DNA from: Victivallales bacterium | GTDB lineage: Bacteria > Verrucomicrobiota > Lentisphaeria > Oligosphaerales > Oligosphaeraceae | Direction: 5' to 3' | DNA length: 64,000 nucleotides | NCBI GenBank assembly: GCA_017535315.1 | Contig: JAFXUD010000064.1 | Location: forward strand, 48,948 to 112,947 | Shown here: positions 10,401-18,987 of the stretch, piece after piece | Layout of the letters: every line of letters begins with the position of its first letter | How positions within the stretch are numbered: the stretch's first letter is position 1 | Notes under the pieces: generated by a model | The model's input: only the letters and a program-made list of their open reading frames with translations | Told to the model about the DNA's origin: nothing | Database searches by the model: none | Position numbers and translations under genes: made by a program

Positions 10401-10620
10401 GCGGCTTGGCTTCAGGATACCGATAGATTTCTTTGTCCGACATATGCAGGTGGATGGGAACCTTGCAGGACAGGAGTGGAGTGCGAATTTCTTCAAGTGT
10501 GCTGACAAAACGTCGCATCCGCATTGGCTGGCATGGCGTTCTGTTCCTGACTTCCATGTCCCCGATGGTTTCGGCAAATTGATATTTGAAATTACCTCTC
10601 TTGAGAAACAAGGAGAATGA
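7495..10620 (+). CDS. Secreted DUF4838 protein with two CBM9-like modules
   Basis: A 1041-residue exported protein. An N-terminal signal peptide (KKNFWLFALLLACMAFG) is followed by an alpha-glucuronidase-like N-terminal fold (about 25-110) and a DUF4838 region (about 200-500) rich in Trp/Tyr and acidic residues (for example WEWWLDYSYD). Two carbohydrate-binding family-9-like sandwiches follow (about 600-790 and 820-1035), the second shown by the pattern KLQYDSKYIYGLFQVND. ATG 7495 is chosen over GTG 7492 because the signal peptide starts there; no clear Shine-Dalgarno is visible. The likely role is extracellular binding or cleavage of an acidic or uronic polysaccharide, but DUF4838 activity is not established. 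Confidence 0.85.
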   Translation: MKKNFWLFALLLACMAFGLDLVKDGKPCAEIIVESGANSGVVLAAKDLQYHLERMSGAKLELLNEPSGKELNRVFVGESRFTRKLGYTLPEFGNSGYDILVKGNYAILNGPSMFFPEEKKWTLEEFQKFMGEKYSMRLFTSGNSNGYNTALGISIGDDVGPMHAVSAFLEELGVRFYAPGEDGTIIPKRNDIAVQTGRRIREAAFGRREYYFGKPMRERAEGMLWLKRLKCGNRIPIVCNHTLPSLIKDPENRVRHPSWYAEESPGKLFPGFQDQGGVPRYTDPDFQRACIEWARKLFDTYPNLKQVTLGAPEDNGDPYDWRDREIYQKPGMSHKQAYANMMYDFHAAVARGIKKTHPDKDVIWWCLYNNCIPTNIDYSTHPDNLVCRVEAIPPSYYVQERRCNEFFSSIQKMFEAFRPRDKSQQWEWWLDYSYDTSPRYPEFFMHRLQKIRQEERNYFDGFFMEIAKDSRSNPTGLGEMPISHLMTYINNKLMWDPDLDMEALLEEYYRLWFGPAAEEMRAFHEYAEEVWCRSGSRSVSEKDGFLKPADIPKYFELLSIAKNQTHPDSVYFRRIDEMEKAYSGLKTLFVDRTPQGDWLEAVILPAASVPDGDLSKYRSRWIELTCDGESQNRTEVAVGVTENRKWLFVGFRCQEADMEGVVANTKFFDRPALLKDDHVRIDVNTPTRNWFSVAVNPEGAVWDECRDLDIINRDALAVLWTPGTLVHVEKKADRWEVEVAIPTKDFGRYGPSVREPWGISFSRVRPHGENRQVFGLKDVQALPSSWRRLWKKSLDCEGRPVNEFGFVVLPPDVNPTQYVVKRAVGEVDIAAAWNSPCWKDVPAAKLEAKMIHPGDAYNHFPDTQVKLQYDSKYIYGLFQVNDCYVQALATMDQQQVCLDSCVEFYVRPAGTPRYFNFEFNCGGKMLLYEIEDINQRKYTRLPVEELAEIVRFHTLPEIVNPEIDEPTVWRLGFRIPIDFFVRHMQVDGNLAGQEWSANFFKCADKTSHPHWLAWRSVPDFHVPDGFGKLIFEITSLEKQGE

Positions 10621-10621
10621 T

Positions 10622-13600
10622 ATGCGCTGTTTTATAGCTTTTTATCTGGTGTTGGCGTCTCTCTGCCTTGCACAGGATGCGTTCGAGCTTGACGGCACGT
10701 GGAGTTTTCACACCTGGAGCGGGTATCAGCCTGCGCCCCAGAAGACAGTGGCGGATGGCGTTCTTTCCATTCGCGACATCAAGGGGGCGTATGGATTCGC
10801 GCTTCAATCCTCTATCAAGCCAGATGCAAAGGCTGGCGACACGGTGACGTTCACTGCGCGGGCACGAGGAAAAGGGAAGCTGGGGTTGAGGCTCCACAAC
10901 CTCGATGCTCAGGGAAAGTGGATTGAGGTCTCAAAGTATGGCGCAGCCGAGGCACTTGATGCCGATTGGCGCGATTTTTCTCTGACGGTTATGGTGGACA
11001 ATGTCGGCAGGAAGATGACCGAAAAGGTTCTTGTGACTGTCGGCTCAGGACAGAATTCGGAACTGGACATCAGGGATGCAAAGGTTGTCGTGGACCATAC
11101 GGCATACGTCGGCGATGCATTCTTCCCGCAGCATTGGATGGTTTTTGCAGGCGTTCCGAATGCGGAGACACCGCCACTGGAGAGGGTACCCGAGGAGATT
11201 GCAGGGATAAAAGGCACGACAGTCAAAATGGAAAGCAATGCAATCGCATTTGCCTCGATGTTCCCGACACCGAAACACCGCAACTGCGCATGGCTCTATG
11301 GGAAGATCATGGCGGAAGCCCCTGGGGAATACACGATAGGGGGAGGTGCGGACTACTATATGGCCTTGTATGTCAACGGCGACACGGTGATTGACACGCT
11401 CAAGAGCGGAGATGGAGCGGATATTCCGCACTTCACCAACCATATTGGCACCGCCATGCTTCAAAAAGGCGAAAACATCGTCGCCGTCAAGTTTGAGACG
11501 GGGACTGGCGACAAGCCGCTCATCTCTCTGGCAGGTGCAGGTGATTTGCGCAATCTCTCGTCAGTCATCAACATTACGGAAAGGAGTTATTTCGACGACT
11601 TTGAAACGAAATATGAACGAAGCGGAGCTCCCGAACTGGTCAGGCGTATTTTCACGGAGGGGATGGACACTCTCACCACGCAGGCGATTTACCGCAGGGG
11701 GGTGCTCATCTCCGACGATGGCAACCGCCACGAGCTTCCTGCCAAAAGCGGCGGAAAGATGTTTGCGACTGGTCTCCGCCTTTATGAGTTCAGTGGTGCG
11801 GGAAGTCTTGATTTTTGCATTGGCGGCGAGGTGCTCCTTTCCATCGGGCGTACCAGTGACAGCGGGAATCTGCGTGCTGTCCTGACGAAAGGCGAACGGA
11901 CGTTGAAAGGAATGGTGCTTCCGCTTGATATGCTGCCTGCGGACATCATTGTCGCGATTGGACACAACAACTATGCGGTGAACGTCGTCAGCATCCAGAA
12001 CAGCAGGCTTGTCAGCATGGCAGGAACGGAGGATTTCTCTGCACTGTGCGACTTCGTTACGACTGTCGCCGTCAACACGGAAGCCGTCAGGGTTGACGAC
12101 CATTTCACGGGAGTTGGCATGCCCGAGCGCAACGACAATTCCATTCCGTACAGGATTGATTTGGCGGTGGAGTTCGACCCTGTGAAGGCTGGATGGAAGA
12201 TGATTTTCAATGACGAATTCGATGGCGATGCCCTTGACTGGAAGAACAACTGGACGACAAGTCCCTGGTCAAAGGAAACCGACCGCAACAAGGACATGGT
12301 CAGCGTCAAGGAGGGGATGGCGCATTTTGCGTGCGAATGGTTCGACAAGGAGGGCAAGGTTGCAGGACGTACCATAAGCGCATATTCGCGCCGCCGCTTT
12401 GGGTATGGCTACTATGAGGCACGTGTGCGATTCACCAGGAAGCCAGGCTGTTGGGCAGCCTTCTGGATGCATGACGAAGGGCGCAATTTGCAATTGGGCG
12501 GAGGTTTTGAAATAGACATTTTCGAGGACTACCCGACAAGGGGGGGCAAGCCTGTCGTCGCCAGCAATCTCCATGCCACCCGTGGAAGCCAGTCCAACAG
12601 TTACGGCTATCATTTTGACTTGCCTAAGACATTGGATGACTTCTACGTCATCGGCTGCAAGTGGACACCGTTCGAGATTTCGACCTACATCGACGGCAGA
12701 CTCGTCAAATCCGTTTCGCGCCACAGTCCTTGGCAAAGCGTTACATACGATGCCTTCAACCACGGTTTCGGCACGAACAGCCTCTACATCTGCATCGGCC
12801 TCTGCCACGGTACAACAGGTGGGAAGGGAGTCATCGGCGAACGCGAGGAGTTTCTTGTGGATTGGGTGCGCGGTTACGAATACCCGACGGCTGACAAACC
12901 GAAGGTCAGTTGGCGCGAACTGCCTCTAAAATCCTCTTTCGTGACGGGAGAAAGTTTTACGCTTGCCGCCGACAGCACGGTTCCTGGGGTGGCCTATCTC
13001 TTTGATAACGGCTATCTCATCGACTACAAGCGGGAGGCGCCATATCGTTTCACGCTCGCGGTTGATGAGAGGCACTACAAGGACACTGCCTGGTCGCGTG
13101 CAGGGCGTTCAGGAAAAAAGATGAAATTGGACCGCTATCCGCACATCTACAGGATTGCGGTGCAGGACAAGGAGGGGCGCGTCGGATTCACTGAATTCTT
13201 TCCTGTTATGGTCGATATGCAATTCGGCGACCCGTGGAAAGGTGTGGCGCAACCTATCCCTGGAAGCGTCAATCCCGCTGCATACAATACGGGTGGTCAC
13301 AATGTCTCAAACTACAAGCAGAGTCCAACGCCCATCCCTGATGGAAAGGAGTGCTTTTCGCGCAACAAACTCGGCCTTCGCGAAGCAGGGGAATACGTCA
13401 ATATTGCCGTGGATGTCAAGGAGGGGAGGAACTATCGTGTCACAATGCCGCGTCGTCCTTATCCAGAGGATTTGCGCTGGCCAGTCCGTGCGTCATTGTT
13501 CGTGGATGGAGTCTATGTCGGTGATCTTGAGGCAGAACCCAACGTGAAGGAGGCTGTGCTTGACAAGGTGATGCTGAAGCCAGGCATACGGAATCTCACG

Positions 13601-13654
13601 CTCATGTCTGCCTGTAGTTATGGTGTCTGGCCTGAGGAACTTGTTTTCAAATGA
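10622..13654 (+). CDS. Secreted multidomain GH16 glycoside hydrolase
   Basis: A 1010-residue exported endo-acting beta-glycanase candidate. The signal peptide (MRCFIAFYLVLASLCLA) is followed by a jelly-roll binding domain (about 20-150), an uncharacterised middle region, and a GH16 catalytic domain (about 505-760). The signature EIDIFE places the nucleophile at Glu630 and the acid/base at Glu635, in the EXDXXE form seen in laminarinase, agarase and carrageenase subfamilies. A C-terminal sandwich (about 880-1010) is probably another binding module. ATG 10622 is the start because AAGGAG at 10610-10615 sits 6 nt upstream and the signal peptide begins there. It follows the DUF4838 gene by one base, so the two are co-translated. 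Confidence 0.92.
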   Translation: MRCFIAFYLVLASLCLAQDAFELDGTWSFHTWSGYQPAPQKTVADGVLSIRDIKGAYGFALQSSIKPDAKAGDTVTFTARARGKGKLGLRLHNLDAQGKWIEVSKYGAAEALDADWRDFSLTVMVDNVGRKMTEKVLVTVGSGQNSELDIRDAKVVVDHTAYVGDAFFPQHWMVFAGVPNAETPPLERVPEEIAGIKGTTVKMESNAIAFASMFPTPKHRNCAWLYGKIMAEAPGEYTIGGGADYYMALYVNGDTVIDTLKSGDGADIPHFTNHIGTAMLQKGENIVAVKFETGTGDKPLISLAGAGDLRNLSSVINITERSYFDDFETKYERSGAPELVRRIFTEGMDTLTTQAIYRRGVLISDDGNRHELPAKSGGKMFATGLRLYEFSGAGSLDFCIGGEVLLSIGRTSDSGNLRAVLTKGERTLKGMVLPLDMLPADIIVAIGHNNYAVNVVSIQNSRLVSMAGTEDFSALCDFVTTVAVNTEAVRVDDHFTGVGMPERNDNSIPYRIDLAVEFDPVKAGWKMIFNDEFDGDALDWKNNWTTSPWSKETDRNKDMVSVKEGMAHFACEWFDKEGKVAGRTISAYSRRRFGYGYYEARVRFTRKPGCWAAFWMHDEGRNLQLGGGFEIDIFEDYPTRGGKPVVASNLHATRGSQSNSYGYHFDLPKTLDDFYVIGCKWTPFEISTYIDGRLVKSVSRHSPWQSVTYDAFNHGFGTNSLYICIGLCHGTTGGKGVIGEREEFLVDWVRGYEYPTADKPKVSWRELPLKSSFVTGESFTLAADSTVPGVAYLFDNGYLIDYKREAPYRFTLAVDERHYKDTAWSRAGRSGKKMKLDRYPHIYRIAVQDKEGRVGFTEFFPVMVDMQFGDPWKGVAQPIPGSVNPAAYNTGGHNVSNYKQSPTPIPDGKECFSRNKLGLREAGEYVNIAVDVKEGRNYRVTMPRRPYPEDLRWPVRASLFVDGVYVGDLEAEPNVKEAVLDKVMLKPGIRNLTLMSACSYGVWPEELVFK

Positions 13655-13717
13655 GTCGATTCACCATCCCTGATGTGATGTTTTTGCGATTATCATTCAT
13701 AATCAACTTGAAAAAAG

Positions 13718-14344
13718 ATGTTTGAGATGTTTGCGGTACGCCACGGCCAAAGCGTGGCAAATGAGAAAAATGTGATTCAGGGGCAGACAAGCACCCCGTT
13801 GAGCGAACTAGGCTTGAAGCAGGCAGCCGCCTTGGGGAAACGCTTGGTCAACGTCCGCTTTGACGCAGTGTATAGCAGCGATTTGGAGCGTGCCATGCAG
13901 ACCGCCAGGTTTGCGGCCCCCTACATGGAGCCGATTCCTTGTGTTGAGCTGCGTGAGTGGAACTTGGGGATTTTCCAGGGTCTGACGCGTGCGCAGGTGG
14001 AGGAGCGGTATCCCGACGTCTGGAAGGATTTTCTGAACGGGGCACCCGATTTCCGCATACCAGAGGGCGAAAACTCTGCGGAGGTCCATGCGCGTGTGGT
14101 CGGCTTCCTGAAGAGGCTTGAGGCGGAGGTGTCGGGCGGACGTATTCTCGTGGTGAGCCATTGCGGAGCCATCCGCTCCATGCTCAAGTACATTTTGGGC
14201 ATGACGAATGCCTGGCCGATTAGTCCGCAGGTGACCAACACGGCCATTTGTCGCCTTCTCTTCAAGGATGGCTTGTGGCAGTTGGCGACTTGGAATGACA
14301 CGGCACATCTGGACGGGCTGATGCCCACGGCGGGGAACTACTGA
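13718..14344 (+). CDS. Histidine phosphatase family protein
   Basis: A 208-residue cytoplasmic phosphatase of the phosphoglycerate-mutase/CobC superfamily. The catalytic RHGQS lies at residues 8-12. YSSDLERAMQTA near 48 carries the second phosphate-binding Arg, and SHCGAIRSM near 148 carries the second catalytic His. The family includes alpha-ribazole phosphatase and small-metabolite phosphatases, and nothing in the sequence fixes the substrate. It overlaps the holA start by one base (TGATG at 14342), so it heads a tightly packed housekeeping operon. Confidence 0.9.
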   Translation: MFEMFAVRHGQSVANEKNVIQGQTSTPLSELGLKQAAALGKRLVNVRFDAVYSSDLERAMQTARFAAPYMEPIPCVELREWNLGIFQGLTRAQVEERYPDVWKDFLNGAPDFRIPEGENSAEVHARVVGFLKRLEAEVSGGRILVVSHCGAIRSMLKYILGMTNAWPISPQVTNTAICRLLFKDGLWQLATWNDTAHLDGLMPTAGNY

Positions 14345-15474
14345 TGCCTATGGAAGAGAAATACCTATATCTGGTGACGGGAAACGATGACTCTCGAGTC
14401 ATAGCCGAGGCCCAGAGGCTCTACAAAAGCCTGGCTGGTTCCAACGACGACCCATTTGCCAACGAGATATTCGAGCAGGCCGAAAGCGGACCAGAACCCG
14501 AACTGGTGAACAGCGTTGTCCGTTCGTTGAAGACACCGCCGTTTCTTGGAGGGCGGAAGGTCGTCTGGCTGAAGCACTTCACGGGGTTCGACGAGGAAGG
14601 GGACAAGGGCTCGAAGGAGCCTATGGCAGTGGCATTGCGTGGTTTGGCCTCCGCTGTGACGCAATTTCTTGGTCCCGAGATGCTCCTGCTGGTTGACGGC
14701 AGCGGGCTGGACAAGCGACGCGCACTCTATAAGGCCTTTGCCGCCAATGGCAAGGTGCTGGAATATACCAAGCCTGACATGACGAAGAAGGGCTGGGAGA
14801 ACATCATGATTGACTGCATCCGACAGGAGGCATCCCTGAAGGGGATGAAATTGGCAACTAATGCTGAGCAGTTCCTGCTGGATGTGTTGGGCACGGACAC
14901 TGCGCGAATCAATGCCGAACTTGAGAAGGTGATCTGCTATCGCGGCGGTACCGAGGGAACGGTGACGATTGAGGAGGTCAGCGCTGTCTGCATCGGCAAG
15001 GGGGAGGAGATGGCATGGGCCCTCGGCAACGTCCTGGGCGAGCGTAATATCGCAGAGACCCTCAAGGTCATCGACAAGCTCATTGCGCAGAACCGCGGCT
15101 CCGACGACTATGTTCGTTCCATGCTGTACGGCGCGACCAGGTTTTTCAGGGATGCCATACGCATCAAGGTTTTCATGGCGGAGAACAAGATACGGAACCC
15201 GATGGCGCTCGTTGGCTTCATCAACGGCATGACGGCGGAGGCAAAGGATGCAGCCGTAGCCCGTGGTATGGAGTTTCTCGACTACAACGTATTCCGTACG
15301 AAGAACCTGGCGATGGAGATTGAGCGCTATGCACCCCATGACATCATCAAGGCATTGCGGGTCATCCGTGACGCGATGTGGCAGACGATGTCCAGCACCA
15401 CTACCGTGAGGATGGCGCTGGAATCTGCCTTGACGGAGATTATCGGAGTCGGGAGGCCTGGTCGGTTCAGATGA
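14344..15474 (+). CDS. holA: DNA polymerase III subunit delta
   Basis: A 376-residue clamp-loader delta subunit that opens the beta clamp during replication. The fold order is as expected: an N-terminal RecA-like domain beginning LYLVTGNDDSRV, the NSVVRSLKTPPFLGGRKVVWLK segment matching the typical clamp-binding region, a middle domain with KGWENIMIDCIRQEA, and a C-terminal collar with NVLGERNIAETLKVIDKLI. Length is slightly above the usual 330-345. It overlaps both neighbours by a few bases (TGATG upstream, ATGA downstream), so expression is translationally coupled. Delta subunits are divergent, so the call rests on overall pattern more than on motifs. Confidence 0.85.
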   Translation: MPMEEKYLYLVTGNDDSRVIAEAQRLYKSLAGSNDDPFANEIFEQAESGPEPELVNSVVRSLKTPPFLGGRKVVWLKHFTGFDEEGDKGSKEPMAVALRGLASAVTQFLGPEMLLLVDGSGLDKRRALYKAFAANGKVLEYTKPDMTKKGWENIMIDCIRQEASLKGMKLATNAEQFLLDVLGTDTARINAELEKVICYRGGTEGTVTIEEVSAVCIGKGEEMAWALGNVLGERNIAETLKVIDKLIAQNRGSDDYVRSMLYGATRFFRDAIRIKVFMAENKIRNPMALVGFINGMTAEAKDAAVARGMEFLDYNVFRTKNLAMEIERYAPHDIIKALRVIRDAMWQTMSSTTTVRMALESALTEIIGVGRPGRFR

Positions 15475-16175
15475 TATTTGTTGTGGCAGATGCACATCTG
15501 GAGGACGGGCAGAAACTGGATGGCGAGTTCAGCGCGATGCTCGACGCCCTCTCGCGTACAGATTGCGACGTGGTTTTCCTGGGGGACATCATGGACTTGT
15601 GGATAGCCAAGCCAAGATACGAGAAGGGCTGCCATCAGGAATTCATCCGCTGGTGCCGTGAGGAATCGGCGAGGCGCAAGCTATTCTTTGTGGAGGGGAA
15701 CCACGAGTTCTTCGTGGTTTCCAGGTACAAGGATGTCTTTACGATGGCGGTGGAAGGGAGTTTGCGACTAGGTGACGCGCTCTTTGTCCACGGCCACGCG
15801 ATACAGGGGAAGCCTTGGAGCTTCAACCGCTGGTTTATTCCGCTCTGCAAGAGTTGGCTGGGTAGCCTGGTGCTGGCGTTAATGCCATGTGGCCAGGCCT
15901 TTGCCAGGTGTGTGAAGCGTTCTTTGGGCAACCGCCATCCAACGCCTGTGCTTCCCGAAGAAGAGGTGCGGCGCTGGGCAGAGCCTGTGGAGACCAAGGA
16001 AGAAATTCACGAACTCTTTCTCGGTCACTTTCACAAGGGTGGCGAGTTTTCCGTTGGAAAACTGTGGTGTCACGCCATTCCACCATGGAAACAGGGTGGA
16101 ATGGCGGCTCTCTACGCCCCCGACACGCATATTGTCACAGTGGGCAACTGGAGGGAGTTGCTGGCAACAAAGTAA
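15471..16175 (+). CDS. UDP-2,3-diacylglucosamine diphosphatase-like metallophosphoesterase
   Basis: A 234-residue calcineurin-like phosphoesterase resembling LpxH, which makes lipid X in lipid A synthesis. Metal-binding signatures run in order: VADAHLE at the N-terminus, GDIMDLW near 38, EGNHEFF near 72, HGHAI near 106, and GHFHKGG near 186. An internal hydrophobic or basic segment (SWLGSLVLALMPCGQAFARCVKR) fits the membrane-associating insertion of LpxH-type enzymes. I use ATG 15471, which overlaps the holA stop as ATGA; a longer frame from 15378 would run inside holA. The lpxH assignment is probable rather than certain. Confidence 0.75.
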   Translation: MIFVVADAHLEDGQKLDGEFSAMLDALSRTDCDVVFLGDIMDLWIAKPRYEKGCHQEFIRWCREESARRKLFFVEGNHEFFVVSRYKDVFTMAVEGSLRLGDALFVHGHAIQGKPWSFNRWFIPLCKSWLGSLVLALMPCGQAFARCVKRSLGNRHPTPVLPEEEVRRWAEPVETKEEIHELFLGHFHKGGEFSVGKLWCHAIPPWKQGGMAALYAPDTHIVTVGNWRELLATK

Positions 16176-16246
16176 AAGCCGCAGCTGGAATATAGTCTTG
16201 GGGTCCGAAAACATCTATTCACATTATAACCTATGAGGAGATTGCA

Positions 16247-17491
16247 ATGAAGGTATTTGGCAAAGTTCAAGAGGCACGGGCGGACATCCCCGTGATCGGC
16301 GAGTTTGATGTGGTTGTGGTTGGCGGAGGCATCGCGGGCGTCGCGGCTGCTTTGGCAGCAGCGCGTGTGCGTGGCACGAGGGTCTGCCTGATGGAGAAGG
16401 TCTGTGCGCTTGGCGGACTGGCCACGGTTGGAAACGTCATTATCTACCTGCCACTCTGCGATGGCAAGGGGCGCCAGGTCATCGGTGGCATCGGCGAGGA
16501 ACTTCTGCGCCTCTCTGTCGATGAGGTGGAGGTACCGAATCTGCGCATCAGCAAGGTTCCTGCCTGCTGGGACGGCAATGGGACGGTCGAGGAGCGTAGC
16601 AAGCATCGCTTCCGCGTGGGCTTCAACCCCATTACCTTTGAGTACAAGATGGAGCGGCTGCTGCTCAAGAACCACATTACACTTTACTATGACATGCGTT
16701 TCAGCACGGTCGTCAAGAAAAACGGCAGCATCACCGCCGTGATTGCGGAGAGCAAGGCAGGAAGAGTTGCTTTGTCCTGCAAGGCGGTCGTCGATTGCAG
16801 CGGTGAGGCGGATGTCTGCCGAGAATCGGGCGAAAAGACCGTTTCAATCGGGGGGAACGTGCGCTGTGGCTGGTACTACTACATCGACAAGGACGAGAAG
16901 GTGCAGTTGCGCTGTCTGACGGACCCGCTCCGCATCCGCAAGGTGGATGAGAACGGAAACCGCCTCAAATACTACTCCTTCAGGGGCGATCTACCCGAGC
17001 AGGTTACCGCACAGGTGTTGGAGTCGCGGAAGATGATGATGGAGGATATTGAGAAGATTCGCGAGAAGGATGGCGGCAACCCCATTCCGATTATGTCTCC
17101 GACAATTTCCACCTTCAGAATGTCGCGCCGCCTGGCGGCAAAGGTCACCCTTAAGGAATCGGATGACCACCGCTGGTTTGACGATACGCTTGGTATGACG
17201 GGCGACTGGCGGAAGGCGGGGCCTGTCTTCTGCTTGCCGCTTCGCTGTCTTGCCGCCGTGAAAACAGCGAACCTCATCACGGCGGGGCGCTGCCTCTCCT
17301 CCATGGGGGACACGTGGGATGTGACGCGCGTGATTCCGACCTGCGCCGTGAGCGGCGAGGCTGCGGGCATCGCCGCCGCCTTCCTGGCTACCAACGACGA
17401 GTGCCGTTCCTTCTTTGATTTGGATATCCCCACGCTCCAGAAGTACATCAAACGCCATAATGGTATCATTGATAAGGGACTGGTCAGATGA
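16247..17491 (+). CDS. FAD-dependent oxidoreductase
   Basis: A 414-residue flavoprotein of the FAD_oxidored (PF12831-like) group. The dinucleotide-binding motif GGGIAG is at residues 26-31, CSGEAD is near 185, and a C-terminal GRCLSSMGDTWDVTRVIPTCAVSGEAAG closes the FAD site. GAGGAG lies just before the start. It overlaps the SUI1-family gene by ATGA, so the two are translationally coupled. Relatives in PVC bacteria are numerous and often sit in carbohydrate loci, but the substrate is unknown. No signal peptide, so it is cytoplasmic. Confidence 0.88.
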   Translation: MKVFGKVQEARADIPVIGEFDVVVVGGGIAGVAAALAAARVRGTRVCLMEKVCALGGLATVGNVIIYLPLCDGKGRQVIGGIGEELLRLSVDEVEVPNLRISKVPACWDGNGTVEERSKHRFRVGFNPITFEYKMERLLLKNHITLYYDMRFSTVVKKNGSITAVIAESKAGRVALSCKAVVDCSGEADVCRESGEKTVSIGGNVRCGWYYYIDKDEKVQLRCLTDPLRIRKVDENGNRLKYYSFRGDLPEQVTAQVLESRKMMMEDIEKIREKDGGNPIPIMSPTISTFRMSRRLAAKVTLKESDDHRWFDDTLGMTGDWRKAGPVFCLPLRCLAAVKTANLITAGRCLSSMGDTWDVTRVIPTCAVSGEAAGIAAAFLATNDECRSFFDLDIPTLQKYIKRHNGIIDKGLVR

Positions 17492-17994
17492 AGAAAAACA
17501 AAGCTAACCAACGCCTGGAGAAGCCAGAGTCCGAGATAGGCGTGAATCTTGGTAATCCGTTTGCGGACATCAAGTTCGACATCCCATTTGCTCCCGAACC
17601 ACCTCCACCGCCACTTCCACCGCCTCCTCCGCCACCCACTAAGGAAGAGCTTATGGAGGCGGAACTGAGCCGTGCAGACAAGGCTCTGCTGGAGGAGTTC
17701 CGCAAAAAGGGCACCTGCCAAAGCATCACGACACCTGACAGCGATGGCAAAACCAGTGGTCCGCTGCTGAAACTCGTCATCCAGCGCAAGGGGCACAGGG
17801 GCAAGACCGTCACGCTGGTGCATGGCCTCAAGGAGAGCTCCATGACGGAACGGATGCAGCTCTGCTCGGAGATCAAAACAGCCCTCGGTATTGGTGCGCG
17901 CTTCGTGGAGACGGTGCTGGAACTTCAGGGCGACCAACGCCAGCGGGCTGCCGAGTGGCTGGAGGGACATGGTTTCCGCTGCGAGTGCCATTGA
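17488..17994 (+). CDS. SUI1/YciH-family translation factor with polyproline linker
   Basis: A 168-residue protein whose C-terminal 80 residues match the bacterial YciH/eIF1 (SUI1) fold: LKLVIQRKGHRGKTVTLVHGL, then KTALGIGARFVETVLELQGDQ, then the terminal beta strand. Bacterial YciH proteins are thought to influence start-codon selection. The N-terminus is unusual: a Lys/Asn-rich head, then a run of prolines at residues 34-50 broken by single residues, then an acidic helix. This linker is absent from typical YciH (about 110 residues). It overlaps the FAD oxidoreductase by four bases. The proline run would itself be expected to need EF-P to translate. Confidence 0.85.
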   Translation: MKKNKANQRLEKPESEIGVNLGNPFADIKFDIPFAPEPPPPPLPPPPPPPTKEELMEAELSRADKALLEEFRKKGTCQSITTPDSDGKTSGPLLKLVIQRKGHRGKTVTLVHGLKESSMTERMQLCSEIKTALGIGARFVETVLELQGDQRQRAAEWLEGHGFRCECH

Positions 17995-18040
17995 GGGAGT
18001 AGCCATATCGTCAACGGCCTGCTTCTTCTAGGAGGATGTT

Positions 18041-18973
18041 ATGGACAATTCACTATATCGTTGTTGCACGTTATGCCCGCGTCAATGCGGTGCCAACCGT
18101 GTGAACGGCGAGACGGGCTTCTGTGGTGAGACGGCGGATCTTCGCATAGCTGCGATGCTGCCTCACTTTGGCGAAGAGCCCTGCCTAGTCGGGAAGCACG
18201 GCTCGGGGACGGTCTTTTTCACGGGGTGTTCGTGTGGGTGCTTCTTCTGCCAGAACTACCAGCTCTCCCAGCAGCATGTCGGAAAAATCTTCAGCCTGGA
18301 GGAGTTTTTGACCGCTCTCCGTGAATTGATTGCAAAGGGGGTGCATAACATCAACTTTGTAACCCCCGACCATTTCTGGCCACACATCGCTGCGGCATGC
18401 AGGCAACTGCGTGACGAGGGGTACGATATCCCCTTTCTGTGGAACTGCTCGGGTTACTCGAATGCGGAGTTGGTGCCAGAGCAGGCAAAACTCATCGATG
18501 TCTTCATGCCTGATTTCAAGTATGCCCTTCCTGAACTGGCAGAAACCTGCATGGGCGACCGCGAATACCCACGCATCGCTTTTGCGGCGATTGAACGTAT
18601 GGTGGATGGCACGGGCTTCCTGCGTCCATGGGATGCTTCAGGCGAGATACTTGCGACGCATGGAACAATTGTGCGCCATCTGGTACTTCCTGGGCAGTTG
18701 GAGAACAGCATCCGCACTCTGGATATCCTCTACGAGCACTTTGGTCCAGGTCTGCCGCTCTCCATCATGAGTCAGTTCCAGCCAATGCCCGAATGTGAAC
18801 GGCTGGGTCTTTTTACCTCCAAAATCAAGCCCGATATCTATGAAAAGGTGCTGGCGCACGCTCAAGAGCTTGGCTTCTATAGGCTCTTTGCTCAAGTCGG
18901 CGGGGGCGACGATTCTTTCGCCCCTGATTTCACCTCCGACAATCCGTTTGGCAACAACAACGTAAAAAGATAG
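18041..18973 (+). CDS. Radical SAM protein, PflA-like (COG1313 type)
   Basis: A 310-residue radical SAM enzyme. The [4Fe-4S] motif CxxxCxxC is Cys63, Cys67, Cys70, followed by the QNY aromatic typical of the PflA-like group. A second N-terminal Cys cluster (Cys8, Cys9, Cys12, Cys16, Cys28) may bind an additional metal site. The family resembles pyruvate formate-lyase activating enzymes, but members with this N-terminus are uncharacterised, and no glycyl-radical partner is visible in the window. AGGAGG lies 9 nt before the ATG. It is the third gene of the FAD-SUI1 cluster. Confidence 0.9.
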   Translation: MDNSLYRCCTLCPRQCGANRVNGETGFCGETADLRIAAMLPHFGEEPCLVGKHGSGTVFFTGCSCGCFFCQNYQLSQQHVGKIFSLEEFLTALRELIAKGVHNINFVTPDHFWPHIAAACRQLRDEGYDIPFLWNCSGYSNAELVPEQAKLIDVFMPDFKYALPELAETCMGDREYPRIAFAAIERMVDGTGFLRPWDASGEILATHGTIVRHLVLPGQLENSIRTLDILYEHFGPGLPLSIMSQFQPMPECERLGLFTSKIKPDIYEKVLAHAQELGFYRLFAQVGGGDDSFAPDFTSDNPFGNNNVKR

Positions 18974-18987
18974 CTGACAAATTTATT

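Noticed and set aside
14365..15495. Long antisense ORF opposite holA
   Set aside because: Same-length mirror frame of holA, rich in His and Cys typical of reverse-frame translation.
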